From Strongyloides papillosus (Eukaryota; Nematoda; Chromadorea; Rhabditida; Strongyloididae): a stretch of 64,000 bases of DNA. A program made the translations under genes and the position numbers. Below are positions 11,523 to 24,389 of this stretch, one piece after another (the stretch's first letter is position 1; every line of letters starts with the position of its first letter). The notes below the pieces were generated by a model. That model did no database searches. It saw nothing but the letters and a program-made list of their open reading frames with translations, and was not told the origin of the DNA. Location: NCBI GenBank assembly GCA_005656395.1, contig SRSI01000048.1, positions 992,001 through 1,056,000 of the forward strand. Reading direction: 5' to 3'.

Positions 11523-14018
11523 ATGGATAGCCATATTGATGCACAGGGTGAAAGCGTTGTTGCAGTAGATCTCCATGGAATTAACGTCCGTAATAGATTC
11601 CAATCATTTCTTAAAGAGTTAGTTAATTAATTTATAATTTTTTAAATTATTTTAATGAATTTTTTTAGGTTTACGGATGAAGATGGTAATTTAATTTATA
11701 TGAAAGCAATAACAGCACTTTTTAATACTGAAAGGAATACAATATATGTAAATTTCGAACACATCCAGACTGTTGATGAAAATCTCGCAAGTTGCATTGC
11801 ATCTCAATACTATAGAATGTCTCCATTCCTTAATCAGGCAGTTCAAATTTTAGCAATTGAACATTCAGGTGATGATGCTAGACATCACTTATCTAAAAAG
11901 GAGATGTTTTGTTCCATATATAAGTTACCTACAAAATGTAGGATTAGGGAACTTAATAGTGATAAAGTTGGAGTACTTGTAAGGATCGATGGACAGATAA
12001 CTCGTGCACATCCCGTTCATCCAGAACTTTTTAAAGGAGTATTCACATGTGAAGATTGTGGAGCAGTAATAAAAAACGTTGAACAACAATTCAAGTATAC
12101 ACAACCGAGTAGATGTTCAAATGCTCAATGTGGGAATAGTAGTAGATTTAAGTCGGAAGTAACGGAATCGCAATTTGTTGATTTCCAACGATTAAGAATT
12201 CAAGAAACACAAGAGGAGTTACCTCGTGGTTCTATTCCAAGGACTTTTGAAGTAATAGCTAGAGGAGAACTTGTTGAAACAGCTCAGCCTGGTGATAAAA
12301 TTGAAATTACGGGAACCTTAATTGTCATACCAGATGTTTCTATGATGAGTATATCTGGCGTTCGTGCTGATCCTTCAAAATCTATGAGAGGAAATAAAAA
12401 AAGTGCTCAAGAAAGTGGTAGTTTAACTGGTCTTAAAAGTTTGGGTGTTCGAGATTTGAGTTATAAACTTGCATTCTTAGCATCAAATATCACCCATTCA
12501 AATCCTTTTATCAAGTCTACTACAGATGGTAGTTATTCACCTGATAAAATTTGGGATACTTTGACTCCATCTGAACGCAAAAAAATGAAAGATATGTTTG
12601 AAGATCCTCTTATTGCAACTAATCTCATAAACTCACTTTTTGTAAATATCTTTGGAAATGATCAAGTTAAACTTGGTGTATTACTTATGTTATTTGGAGG
12701 TGTTAGGAAACAATCTAAGGATGAAGGAACTTCATTAAGAGGAGACATTAATGTTCTTTTAGTCGGTGATCCATCTACAGCAAAATCTCAATTCTTAAAG
12801 GCTATTGAAGACTTCTCTCCCCGTTCAGTTTATACTTCTGGAAAAGCATCATCAGCTGCCGGTTTAACTGCTGCTGTAGTAAGAGATGGAGAATCTAATA
12901 GTTTTGTTATTGAAGCTGGTGCTCTTATGTTAGCAGATAACGGTATATGTTGTATCGACGAGTTTGACAAAATGGAATATAGAGATCAGGTGGCTATTCA
13001 TGAAGCAATGGAACAACAAACTATATCTATTACTAAAGCCGGTGTTAAAGCTACTCTAAATGCTAGATGTTCTATTCTTGCTGCTGCTAACCCTATTCAT
13101 GGGAGATACAATAAATCTAAAAGTTTAAGACAAAATATTAACTTGTCTCCACCAATTTTATCACGATTTGATCTTTTATTTGTTTTAATTGATGAGTGTA
13201 ATGAAGTTGTTGATCTTGCAATTGCAAAAAAAATTCTTAGCAACTATAGAAACGCTGTTAGTGGTAGTGAACCGAAAACACCTTATACTTTGGAAGAAGT
13301 AAGATCATACATTCATTTTGCAAAATGTTTCAATCCTCTATTAACTCCAGAGGCAAGTGAAGCCTTGGTTGCTGAATATAAGATACTCAGAAATGACGAC
13401 AAAACAGCTGGGGGTTTTTGTTCATGGCGTATCACTGTTCGCCAACTTGAATCTTTGATTCGCATTAGTGAAGCATTAGCACGTCTTCATTGTTCTAGTA
13501 AGGTTACAAAAAGTCATGTTAAGAAAGCTGCTGAACTTCTAAGAGCTTCTATTATTCGTGTAATCCAACCGGATATAAATTTAAGTGACGGTTTTGATGA
13601 TGATGACGATGGTAATACCGAAAGTCTTGATGAAGAGAATAACTTAAGACATGAACATATTTTAAATATGCCACTTGATTCTCCATCTTCAAAAAAACAA
13701 TTAAGAATAACATGGGAAGCATACAAAAGAATATCTGATTTATTAATCGGCCATTTGTCATCTGAAGAAAAGAAAAATGAGAATGTTGTAGATTATGAAG
13801 GAATGAAGAAAAATGATCTTGTTAATTGGTATCTTGAATCAATTGCAGATGAATTGGAGACAGAGCAGCAATACTCCTATCACAAGATGGTCTGTGAAAA
13901 AGTTATTTATCGCCTTATGACGGATGATGGAGTTTTGCTCAAAGTTGATGATGATGAGGATGATAATAGAAATCCAACATTGATTGTTCATCCTAATATC
14001 GTCTTAAGTCATGAATAA
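11523..14018 (+). CDS. MCM6: MCM6, replicative helicase subunit (814 aa, 2 exons)
   Basis: Exon 1 is 11523-11617 and exon 2 is 11669-14018. The 51 nt intron is GTTAGT..TTTTAG. MCM6 is one of six subunits of the MCM2-7 ring, the motor of the CMG helicase in the nucleus. Residues 159-186 form the zinc finger (C159, C162, C181, C186). Walker A GDPSTAKS lies at about 397-404, Walker B CIDEFDK near 460, and the arginine finger is in the ILSRFDLLF block. MCM6 rather than another MCM is shown by RAHPVHPELFKG, NVEQQFKYTQPSRC and LPRGSIPRTFEV. Length is close to the human protein (821). The C-terminal winged-helix region is present after an acidic linker (DGFDDDDDG). It is downstream of DONSON on the same strand. 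Confidence 0.97.
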
Positions 14019-14234
14019 TAATTTTTGCTTTTTTATATTTTTGTATATAGTTTTTTTATTATTTATTTTTTTTATTATTGATGTTGATTGAAAATAAAAT
14101 TAATAAGTTGTGTTGATTTACACTTATTTACTAAATATTAAGCAATAATTTAAATTACACCATTAAAAAATGAACTTTTTTTTCAAAGGTAGTGATGAAT
14201 TCTTATAATTTATTCATACAAAATAAAAGGAATA
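14019..14234. other. Convergent 3' region of MCM6 and serpin
   Basis: Short spacer between two convergent genes. A canonical AATAAA poly(A) signal for MCM6 is at 14093-14098, 75 nt after the stop. Confidence 0.6.
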
Positions 14235-15407
14235 TCATTGATAAATTCCAGCAAACAAAATATTATTTTCATTAATAATCAAATACAAAAATGGATGATC
14301 AGCTTTAACAACAATAGGTTCATTCCCGGAAGAAACATTTGATGTAGATTCATGCCACAAATGTGTCATCTCATCAGATTCTATACCTTCTTCATTAACA
14401 TCAACAGATACCTTTTGAGAAATATAATCAATTTTAAAGTTGTCTTCTTTTGTTATCATGGAAAAATTTGCCTTATCATTGAATGCTGACAATACTCCTA
14501 ACTTAATTAACGGTTCTTTAAAATCATGCGATACCTCAACAGTAAATTTTGGCATCACTAAATCAACATATTCGTAGTAAGTTAAATCTATAAGATTCAA
14601 TAGATCTTTATCTTTAAGATTTTCCAAATAATAATGAAGCATATTATCTTCTTTTGGTAAAATTAACACAAATTCACTATTACCATTTGAATATGGAAGT
14701 CTAACTACATGAAAATTTTTATCATTTCCATATATTAATGTATCCATTTTTTTCATCATCTTAACAATCTTTTTTTTATTGTTTTTAGTAGAAAATTCCC
14801 CGTCACTAGTTAAAGATTCATTAAATGATTCCTTCCAAAGGCCTTTAAAATAAAATGCATTTGTTATTATGCCTTTTTTTGAAGAAATAATGTTATCTGA
14901 TTTGATTGTGTTGTGAGATTTGGCACCCGAACTTTTCTTTATAAAATTATAGATTTTCTAGAAATAAAAAAGGTGATAATTTATATTTATTAATAATTGT
15001 CATACCTGTGCTGTGAATGTTGAATTTTCAAAATCAACACTTTCAAAAGTAGTCTTAAAATATTTCTCAGTTTCTAGTTTAAATATTTTATTAATAGCAT
15101 AGTCTTGTTGAAAGAATAGTTTGTTTCCAATATAAATACCATCTCCTCCCCTTCCTGAACCATAGATATTTGCAAATGAATCTCCTAACATTTCACAATA
15201 ATCTCCTTTCATCATGTATGGAGGTGACAATACTTTTTTGAATTCAATTTCCGTTATCCCACTTGATCCAAGATAACAGATAGCTAAAGCTAATGTCAAA
15301 GTGTACGAGGAAAAAGCTACATCCTCATTTGAATTAATTAATGTATTTAAAATATTAATTGTAAAATTTGCTTGCACTTGCAAACCAACATCATAATTCA
15401 TCGACAT
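14235..15407 (-). CDS. Serpin, intracellular type, atypical hinge (374 aa, 2 exons)
   Basis: Exon 1 is 15407-15006 and exon 2 is 14957-14235. The 48 nt intron (GTATGA..TTCTAG) joins FTAQ to KIYNF in frame. Serpin landmarks: helix A start (FTINILNTLI), breach/strand region ITNAFYFKGLWKESF, strand motif FTVEVSHDFKEPLIKLGV, and C-terminal HPFLYLIINENNILFAG. Total length is normal for the fold. No signal peptide is present (MSMNYDVGLQVQANF), so it is probably cytosolic like the ov-serpins and many nematode srp proteins. The proximal hinge reads VNEEGIESDEMTH, where inhibitory serpins carry small residues (GTEAAAAT type). This argues for a non-inhibitory or altered mechanism (inference). It is convergent with MCM6. 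Confidence 0.9.
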
Positions 15408-15856
15408 AACTTAGTCAATCTTTGAAAAGAAAATATAAATACTATTTTCGGAGGAAAAGATCTTTATATACGATTGTTTGTTCGACAAAACATAAAAGGT
15501 CGAACCATGAAGCATTGTTATCTACTTCTGTTCAAAACTAATGCACATAACACAATGTATGAGAAATCAAAGTCAAGTTGTTAAATATTAATCGATCAAA
15601 ACATATATATCAAATATGTTGTATCTTTTTAGATACACAATAATTGTGAATTTCAAATCACAATACAATTTGCTTAAAAATTATTCTCACATGAAATTTT
15701 GCCAATAAATATAAAATCCTCTTACTACTATGAAAAAGATTTTTAACGACCAACTCATAAGAGCTCAAAGATCACTACAAAAGTAGGTTGAAACGTAAAA
15801 TAATTATAAAAAGGAGTAATTTAAAATAATATTTAATAAATAGAAAAAATAAATAT
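15408..15856. other. Intergenic, serpin upstream region
   Basis: About 450 bp, the promoter side of the serpin and the 3' side of the thioredoxin-like gene. Nothing else is recognised. Confidence 0.55.
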
Positions 15857-16350
15857 TTACATTGTCGCAAAAGCTTCCCATTCATCAAATAAATCTTGAG
15901 GGTTATCATCACTCTTTTCTCTGACATCTGTTACTCCATCATTAACAGCAACAGTACCATCACTTTTGATGATTCTCAAACATGGAATGGTTTTTGCCTC
16001 GTATTTTTCAATTAATTCCTGATGTTTTGGATTTCCAAATTCAAAGTAATTAAAAGTACTCATTTTCTCTTCATAGTATTCTTCAAACAACTCTTCTTCC
16101 TTGTCCTTTGTGATAACGACCACAGTGAAAGGTTTCCCAAGTTTGACCAATTGGTCGTGAAGTTTCTACAACAGAGATTAGAAAATTAAAACAGTAAACT
16201 TGCTTTTAGCTTTGGAGTAAACTTTTGACATGGTGGACACCAACTGGCTGTAAAATACAACCCAACGATCTTATCTTTAAGAAGCTCACCGCCAAGAACT
16301 TTTTCACCGTCTGGTTTTGTGATTTCAACGTCAGCAAATAACTCGGCCAT
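15857..16350 (-). CDS. Nucleoredoxin/tryparedoxin-like thioredoxin (151 aa, 2 exons, GC-AG intron)
   Basis: Exon 1 is 16350-16204 and exon 2 is 16165-15857. Exon 1 carries the thioredoxin-fold start and the active site W37-C38-P-P-C41 followed by QKFTPKLK, which is typical of nucleoredoxin-like and tryparedoxin-like proteins rather than classical WCGPC thioredoxins. Exon 2 supplies the central VVVITKD strand and a conserved Ile-cis-Pro (KTIPCLRI). It probably catalyses cytosolic or nuclear dithiol-disulphide exchange; the partner is unknown. The intron is only 38 nt and begins GCAAGT instead of GTAAGT. The nearby GT (5 nt downstream) would shift the frame, so a GC-AG intron is the consistent reading. 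No signal peptide. Confidence 0.85.
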
Positions 16351-16866
16351 TTCCTATGAATTTAAGTGATAATCAGTAAATAATGATACACCTATAAACA
16401 AGAAAGATTTAGTAGAAGTAAAAAAAAAGTGCGCAACAACTGGATGCTAATCATGAAAAAAGTTACAGTGAGCAACAATAGTGACATTTTTCTAAGCCGC
16501 GCAATGAGTCGTTATAAGAGCTGTCTTAAGTTGGATAGTATCAAAGTGAAAAATGATTTTTTGTAAAATATTTAAAAAAACTGGGAAATCTATGTAGTTC
16601 TTTTTTTAAAGTCGATGATCATTTATTTGATACATACAAAAAAATATATTGAGAATCCATCAAGAAATTTAAATTTATTCATTTTTTTAAATCATTTCCA
16701 GTTAGTTTTTTTAAAAAATTTTTTGTATTTATAACTAAAGAAATTGTTAAAATATCAAATAAAAAAAGATGGGAGAATTTTTTTATTGAATAATTAAAGT
16801 AAAAAAATTCGCAAAAAAATATTATTTACTTTTAAAATCTTTTTTATAATTACAAAAACCCGTTTA
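16351..16866. other. Intergenic, AT-rich
   Basis: About 500 bp between the thioredoxin-like start and the TMEM132 stop. No gene or RNA is seen. Confidence 0.55.
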
Positions 16867-19800
16867 TCATGCTACAGATTCTTTTAAATGAAGAGATCTC
16901 TTATCAATGGATCTTTGTTGTCCCAAAGTTCTTTGACTACTCAACGATATACTATCATTCTTCGTGGATCTTGTAATTGAACCATTCTCCACAAAATACC
17001 TATGTACAATATCACCAGTTTTCATTGGTCTATCTAAAAGTAATTCTTCATCACTATCATAAGTTGGTGAGGCTCTTGATTGTTCCTCAAGAGAACACTG
17101 TGGTAAATGCACTAATTTATTTTTACTTTTATCACTATTTTTATACTCTCTCCAATCGGCAATAATTTTTTCAGATGGTTGATTATATTCATAATTTGAA
17201 ATACCATGAACAGGAATTATTGGGTGTGTTGGGCGGTGATCAGTATTCCATTTTTTTAGATTATTTTCAGAGTTACTTGATTCCATATTACTATAATAAC
17301 TTTTATTTTTACCATTTTTTCTACCCGTCCTCCATGATGCATATTGGAAATAATTATTTGGTTGTGGATTTTTTTCAGGAACAGCCATTGATGCATTTGG
17401 AGATAAAAATACACTTATTTCTGATCCTCTATATGATACAGAGATTGATCTATTTAAATTATCATCTGGTGAGGAGGTAGAAGAAAATTTTTCTCCCAAA
17501 CCAACAGTTGATTTTTCTGAATATTCACTTCCAAAAGTAAAATTTTTTGATGATTGTTGTGGTGAATTTCTTGGTAACCATATCCATTCATTGGAAGTAT
17601 CTTCTGTCTTTTGGATATCAGAGATTGATGAATTAGAATTTAATCTAGCAAATATTGGTGCAACTAATTTTTCATACCCGTTATGAAGTTGATCACCACT
17701 ACAATTAATTATTTGAATTATTAATATTATTGAAAGGAGAAGGAAAATAAATAGGACAAATGGGTGAACATTAAAAAGAAAATTATTTTTTTTGTCATCA
17801 TCTATTGATTCAACTTTTTTAAATAACTCCTCCACTTTTTTTATTCTCTTTTTTTCTTCATCTTCCTCACTGACTATGTCAACTTCAATACGTTTACTAT
17901 CTTCTATTGGAAAAAATATTGGTATAACAAGTTGTCCATTTATTAATGGTGGTCCATCAGCTCCTTTACACGTTTCTTGAGATTTTATTGTTACTGTTAA
18001 TTGAACGTCACTTATATCAGATAAAGCAATTAGTTCAGGAACACCATGATTATACTTTTTATTTATAGCTAATATTCTTTCACCATCATTTGATTGAATA
18101 TTCATCGTATATTCGTGGCTTGGTACATCTGCTAATGATAAGTAATGAGAATCAGAAAATTTAAATCCTATATTAAGGATACCTCTTTCATATTGTGAAT
18201 TAAATTCATTCTTTACAATTTTCTGAAGATGAAAAAATTGTTCATTTTTTGTTGTTTCAAGATGGTGAATAATATTTATTATTGGTTCTAACCATAAATT
18301 GTTTATTGATACTGGTTCATTTGATATAGTTATTGTTGCAGAGGCTAACTCAATAGGTATATGAGATTTCTTGAAAATAACCCTTGAAACACCAGTTTTT
18401 TTAGGTAGTATAATTAATTTATCATGTATCTTTTTAATATCAGCAATAGTTTCATTCTCTATAGTTAATTTATTTATTACAAATGCTGTTATATCGAATA
18501 ACTTTTTTTTATTTTGTGATAAATATATTTCTTCACCAGTCTTTTGATTTGTATAATAAAAATTTGATAGCACTTTTACATCAGTCTGTTGAAATCTTTC
18601 CCGACAGGCAAATGTTTTAGCTTCTCTTCTTTTTTTCTTTTTACTTAACCATTTCCATACAGCTATAGACCAATCTTGTATTGAATTTAACATGTCATCT
18701 TCAATCCATATTTTTAATGGAAATTTTGGATACCATATCATAAAATTGACTTTACCATAAATATTATAATGTTTTGCTGTTATTGTAATACTTCCTGAAC
18801 CACGAGATTCACTACCGTCAACATAAACCATAGCACAGGATGGTGAAGTTTTTAATATTTTTGGTTCTGATGATGTACATTGTACATTAGAAGATAGTTC
18901 ATAAAAATTTCCTGAATTATAAATTCCAAATATTTTTAAAGAAGATGATATTTGTATATTAGATAGTATAGCTGTATTGATAATTTGATTATGTCTACTA
19001 ATTATTCCAAGTTTTTCTATTGTATCACCGTATACCAATAATGATGTGTTAACTTGTCTTTTTTTAGAATTATTTAATAATTCAGCAATTTTTGTTTCAT
19101 TTAACGTATTACCTTCTATAATTGTCCCTTGTAAAGACCAACGTAATGTAACACTTTTATTTTTATTAATATCAAAAAGTGTTTCTGTACCACTTTTATC
19201 AGTATCTTTACTTTCAATAGTCATACCAAATAATATTCCTTCCCAACCATTTTTTATTGTTTCATAGTTATTTAACCATAATATAAATGTAATTTTTCTT
19301 TTAAAATTATTATCTTTTTCAATTCTCATATCCCAAACATCAGGAGAGAGTGTCGTTGCTGTATGGAGATTAAAAGGCCTTGGTAATTCAAGTTTAATTT
19401 TTAAATAAAATGTACCATTTCCGATTAATTTATTCATCTCATCATTTTCATTTTCTTTTTGTTGGTAATTAAAATGAAGAAAAAACGTAGATAATGAATC
19501 ACTTTCAATTGAAATATTTGGATGACTTTTCAAAGAAATACTCCAATTATACCTTTCATCTAATATTGTACTGTCTAAATTAATCATTTGTGTTTTTAAT
19601 AAAACATCACTCTCCTCTGAAAGGTGTCGATGAGGAGGATAACAATGTAATGATGATATCGAGTAACTTCCTTTTAATTTTTGATAATTTTGTAAATTTT
19701 TTCTCGATATACTTTCATCAACATGTACAATATCAGGAGTCGGAAACCATATTAATGGAATATATAATCTCATAAGACATGTTTGGTTTCCATCCACTGA

Positions 19801-20616
19801 TATTAAACATTCTTCTGTTACTTTATATCCATGATCATTAACTAATTCAAATGTAATACATAATATAGTTTTAAAAAATTGTAACCATTCTATATATCCA
19901 TGAACTAGAACATCTACATATGGCTTATCCTATAAAATAAAAATCTCTTTGTACATTTAATGATTAAATAAATATATCTTTTTTTCTATTTAAATAAAAA
20001 AGAAAATTATTTATAACTTCTATAAATTAGCTTTTTCTTACTGATAAAGTAATTATACTAAGCGGAAATAGAATCATTTTCTTTTCTAATATATAAAAAA
20101 ATTACTTACAATATTAACTTTTTTGTCAACAACTTTTAACCCAATTCCACAATGAAGATTAGAATGCAAGGATGGCAAAAGAGAGGAATAACTTTTTGAT
20201 CCAATACTGGAACTAACAATTTGTTCCAGTGAATATGGGCAACCATTTAACATAAATATTTCCTCTTCTTCAATACCAGTATCATTTTCTTGGTTTTTAT
20301 CATTTCTTTCAAATGAATGTACCATAAAGACATCTCGTGTCGGGTGAATAGAAAGTACAGAGGATGAAACTATAAATATAGAAAAGTTATTTAACTTTTT
20401 ATACATACATATATTTTAATTTAATAAGGGCATATTTTCGAAATAGAAAGAAAAACTCAAACAACATTAATAAATTTATATATAATATTTTTATTTCTAA
20501 TGATAATAAAACTTTTACGAAAACTAACCTTCATTAACGGGAAAGAAGTAAAAATTCGCAACTGATAAAAGAATAATTCTACCAACAAACAAATTTGTTC
20601 CTCGATAACCAAACAT
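16867..20616 (-). CDS. TMEM132: TMEM132-family type I membrane protein (1136 aa, 3 exons)
   Basis: Exon 1 is 20616-20529, exon 2 is 20369-20110 and exon 3 is 19929-16867. Introns are 159 and 180 nt with GT..AG ends and an open frame across both. Residues 1-28 or so are an N-terminal hydrophobic signal or anchor. A long extracellular part follows, with the family pattern CLMRLYIPLIWFPT, scattered cysteines and Ig/cohesin-like strands (for example SVQCTSS, GSGSITITAKHYNIYGKV). A single membrane span lies at about 836-857 (FVLFIFLLLSIILIIQIINC), then a Ser-rich cytoplasmic tail of about 280 residues containing NEWIWLPR. Vertebrate and worm TMEM132 proteins are neuronal adhesion or cytoskeleton linkers; that role here is by homology only. 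Naming is recalled from family features, not searched. Confidence 0.7.
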
Positions 20617-23600
20617 AATGAATGTTATTTCCAAATAAAGCTAGTATCATTAAATAAAACAGAAAATATTATAAGTGAAATTGATAATAATATACTACTT
20701 TCTAATAAAAATAGAATATTTTCTTTTTAAATAATTATAGTAATAATAATAATATTAAATTTAGCAGAAAAAATAGATGATAGTGGAATAAGAACACAAG
20801 AATACTGTGCTTTAGTATATCAATTGTATTAAGTGTTAATACACTTCCTCTTATCAAAATCCATTTAATAAGTTTCTAATATAAATTTTTTATGTTCTTT
20901 TCTGCTCCTCTCTATCTCGCTTTTTCTTTTCCTCCCTAATTTTTTCTACACTTCTTTGAATATTGAAGTCAAAAATTATGCTAATCTTTTATTTTTGTGC
21001 ACAAAATATTAAAAACTAAAAAAGTATTAGAATGTAAAAGTTTTTAAAATAATAAAAATATCAAATAGGAAAAGAACTTTTAAAAGATTGCTATTTCAAA
21101 ATTTAAAACAAAAAATATTAAACACACTTCAATCATGTAGTGATAATATTTCTCAAGAACAACAACCATTCAATCTCCTTTTTTGCGTCCATCTTCAACA
21201 AGTACAAAATACATCTACATTTTATTTTAAAAGAGTTAAAATATGTCTTAAAATCAGTAAAAGAATTAAATATATATGTGTAAACATTATATGTACCATA
21301 AATATTTTCCTATATTTTTATATATATTCCATATATATAAATATATACATATATCCTTATAAATAGCAATAGAATGCCTCATTACAATTGGTAGATGGTG
21401 ATAAAAATAAGATTGAAAATTGGGAGAATTTAATGAGAAGAAACTTTGACGAAATACCCCATGCTTTAACTAATATTTACATTAAATTTATTTTTAGCAT
21501 TATTTTTAAATACATATTTTTCAATATTATAATATCAAAAAAAATTAGATTAAAAGAAGGTTGAACTATGTTTATCCTTTCTATTTATTATTCTATTTTT
21601 TTTAAAACACATAGAGATCTTTTATACGTCAGAAGTAGAGAAATAAATATTGCTCTTGTTTTTTATAACTAAAAATATTACACTTTTTAAGAAGTAGAAA
21701 TATACTTTCGATTTTAATAGAAAATAATAATAACAAATAAATTACCATAGAAAACTTTTAAAGTCCTCAAATATATTAAAGAATTACATTTGTTTACATT
21801 ATCACAATAGAATTGTAAAAAAACATTTCTATCAATTTTTACAAAAAAACTAATCCTTCAAAAATAATCTCCTAAAAGTATCTTCTTTTTTCTTTTTAAC
21901 AACAGACTAATGCCTAAGAAAAATCTAAAAATAAAAGTTTCAGGAAAGGCAATAGTTTGAAAAATGCCACTATTACTTTAACTTTTCTCTTTTTTACTAA
22001 TCTTTTTATAACATATATATTCATGTCTTCCATTTCTAAAATAAAGTTAATCTTAATGACAAACCGTTTTTACTAAAAATGATGAATAGGAAATAAAAAT
22101 GAAGAAGACAGTGAAACAAGGACAATCAAAGACTTTTTATAAAACAATGTAATAACTCATAAAAATTCTATCTTATAAAAGATTCTATAGTCTTGTCGTA
22201 CATAAAATATTAGTAAAATAAGTCAATTCTTTTAAAATATTAATAAAGATAAACATATATATCTTCTTTATATTCTTATAATATATGATCTTTTTTAGAA
22301 GTCCTTAATATATAAAAATATTACTATATTGGAATTTAAAAAATCCATCAATCACATGACTAAATACATTTATATCTTTTTTCTACATTACATAAAATAT
22401 TAAGTAATAAAGAGGATACATAAAAAGTTAAAAATTTCCTCAATAACCGCTCTTACTTCTAATTTTTATGAAGCATCTTCTCTCTTTTTGTCTAAATATT
22501 CACCAAACCTCCTTTTTCTCCTCCTAATAATCTTCTCCCTTTTTGCTTATAATAATAATAAATAGAAGATGACTAAAATTCTATCTCACACTACTTTTAT
22601 TTTATTAGAAAAGTATAAAAGTATGAATATGAAATTTCCTCTTTCCTCAAATGATATATAAATAGTTTTATCTTATTAAAAAAACAATAAAAGATAAAGA
22701 ATTACCATTACATCAAAACATTAACTGATTGGAGTTGAAAAATATTAAAAAAAACTTAATATTTAAATGTTGTTTTGGTATATGTATAAAATACTATTCA
22801 ATTATTACGTTTCATATCACAATAATCTATATAAACTTAACCATATAAATATTACATATAATTTTCAAGATTTGTTTTGTTAAGATATTATTTTCATGAT
22901 ACCATTACTATTTATATGTATGATAAAATTGGCTTTTTTCTGCTTTATCATTAATTTAATGTGTAGATATAGAATTATATATTACGTACATATATTATAT
23001 ATAAATGATGCCTTGTGAAATAATTATTAAAATTTGATATTTATTCATGAATATTGTTAATAAAAAATATTATTATTTAATATTTTTTTACTTTTTATAT
23101 TAAACACGAAATATTAAGAAAAATAATGTATTGTAGTGTGCTAAAATAATTATAAAAATATAGTATATCTCAAAAAATGATAAAAAATATTTATACACAT
23201 TATTAAAACATAAGCATTTACTCCATTTTATAGGAAAAACATACACTTTTAAAAGATTACAACAACTTTGAAAGTAAATTCATACACTTACAATGAAAGG
23301 ATAGAAATATCAAGTTATAGATTAAAAATAAAATAATAAAAAAAACTTTCTTATTGGTAAAATAATATTAAAATATTTTTTTTTGTCAAATTCAATATAA
23401 CACTTTTTTATCATTTTACAAAACATAATATTATTTTCTTTAAGACTTTTTTGTCAAGAATGAAAGTAAAATTCGTAAATAGAAAAAACTTTTTAAAATT
23501 GCTAAATGATTCACAGTTGTAAAGTCAACAACAACAAACAAGTAAATGATATTCTCAAAAACACTAAAAGTGTTATTTTGTTAATTAAAAATATATACAT

Positions 23601-23928
23601 CTATCAAAAATAAAACTAACATAATATACCTTGAAAAATAAAAGTAAAGTACTCTATTTTTTAATGAATAACAAAACCATAGATAATCAAATAATATTTT
23701 TTCAAAATAGCACTTCAACGTTATTTACGATTTAGTTTAATTTTAATTTAAGTATATTTTAAATGTAAAACAATAAAAAGACTATCACTTTCATCTGTAC
23801 AAATTTATTTATTTACAATTAAAACAAAAGAAAATTTATGGGAAAACTTTTTTATCGGTGTCATAATTCATTGACTATACAAATTGTTTGATACAAATAT
23901 TGTGGTAAGATTAACACTAAAATTGTTA
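20617..23928. other. Gene-poor AT-rich region
   Basis: About 3.3 kb upstream of the TMEM132 gene. Repeated short (AT)n tracts occur near 21290-21360, and there is a C/T-rich strand-biased patch at about 22440-22560. Frames here have no protein-like composition. It may be regulatory sequence for the TMEM132 gene, which is inference. Confidence 0.5.
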
Positions 23929-24389
23929 TTAAGGCTCTGCCACCATTCGTTTGTGTTTTGCTGCCTTGACCAATGCTATAAAGTCCCTTAATTTCACCAT
24001 GTTCAATTTTCCTGCGACCCCAGGTGGAGGGCGTAATGAAGGCATCTGACCATGATGTTCTCGGACCATCAAATGATCTGAAATCTCCTTGGGTTGGGGT
24101 ATAGGAGGCCCTACTAGTCCTTGGATTTCTAAAATATTATTTTTAATAATATTAACAAAAAAAAGACTTGGATAAGACTTACTCTGATGATGATTATTTA
24201 GGGAGTCACCGTCCCTAAAATAATAAAAAAAAAATAAAAAATGGCATCAGGGAATTCAAGACAAAAGGAAAAGATAAAATCTTTGATACATAAAAAAAGT
24301 GCTTAAACTTACATCGTAATTCTTTTTGATATCTGAGTGTAACTAGTAATAATTACAGTTACTAAAACAGCAATCGTCAAAACTTTCAT
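23929..24389 (-). CDS. Small secreted peptide precursor (102 aa, 3 exons)
   Basis: Exon 1 is 24389-24313, exon 2 is 24214-24183 (32 nt) and exon 3 is 24128-23929. Introns are 98 and 54 nt, with GTAAGT donors and TTTTAG acceptors, and the three exons join into one frame ending in TAA. Residues 1-17 are a clear signal peptide (MKVLTIAVLVTVIITSY), followed by a possible dibasic site SKR at 21-23. The remainder is free of cysteine, has a Pro-rich middle (LVGPPIPQP, LRPPPG) and a basic amphipathic helix near the end (KLRDFIALVKAAKHKR). This looks like a neuropeptide or peptide-hormone precursor, but I do not recognise the family. Exon 3 is markedly richer in G+C than its surroundings, as expected for coding sequence here. 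It is isolated, with over 2.9 kb free on each side. Confidence 0.75.

Noticed and set aside
21088..21366. 92-codon frame
   Set aside because: Its second half is an AT microsatellite translated as Ile/Tyr repeats. No protein features.
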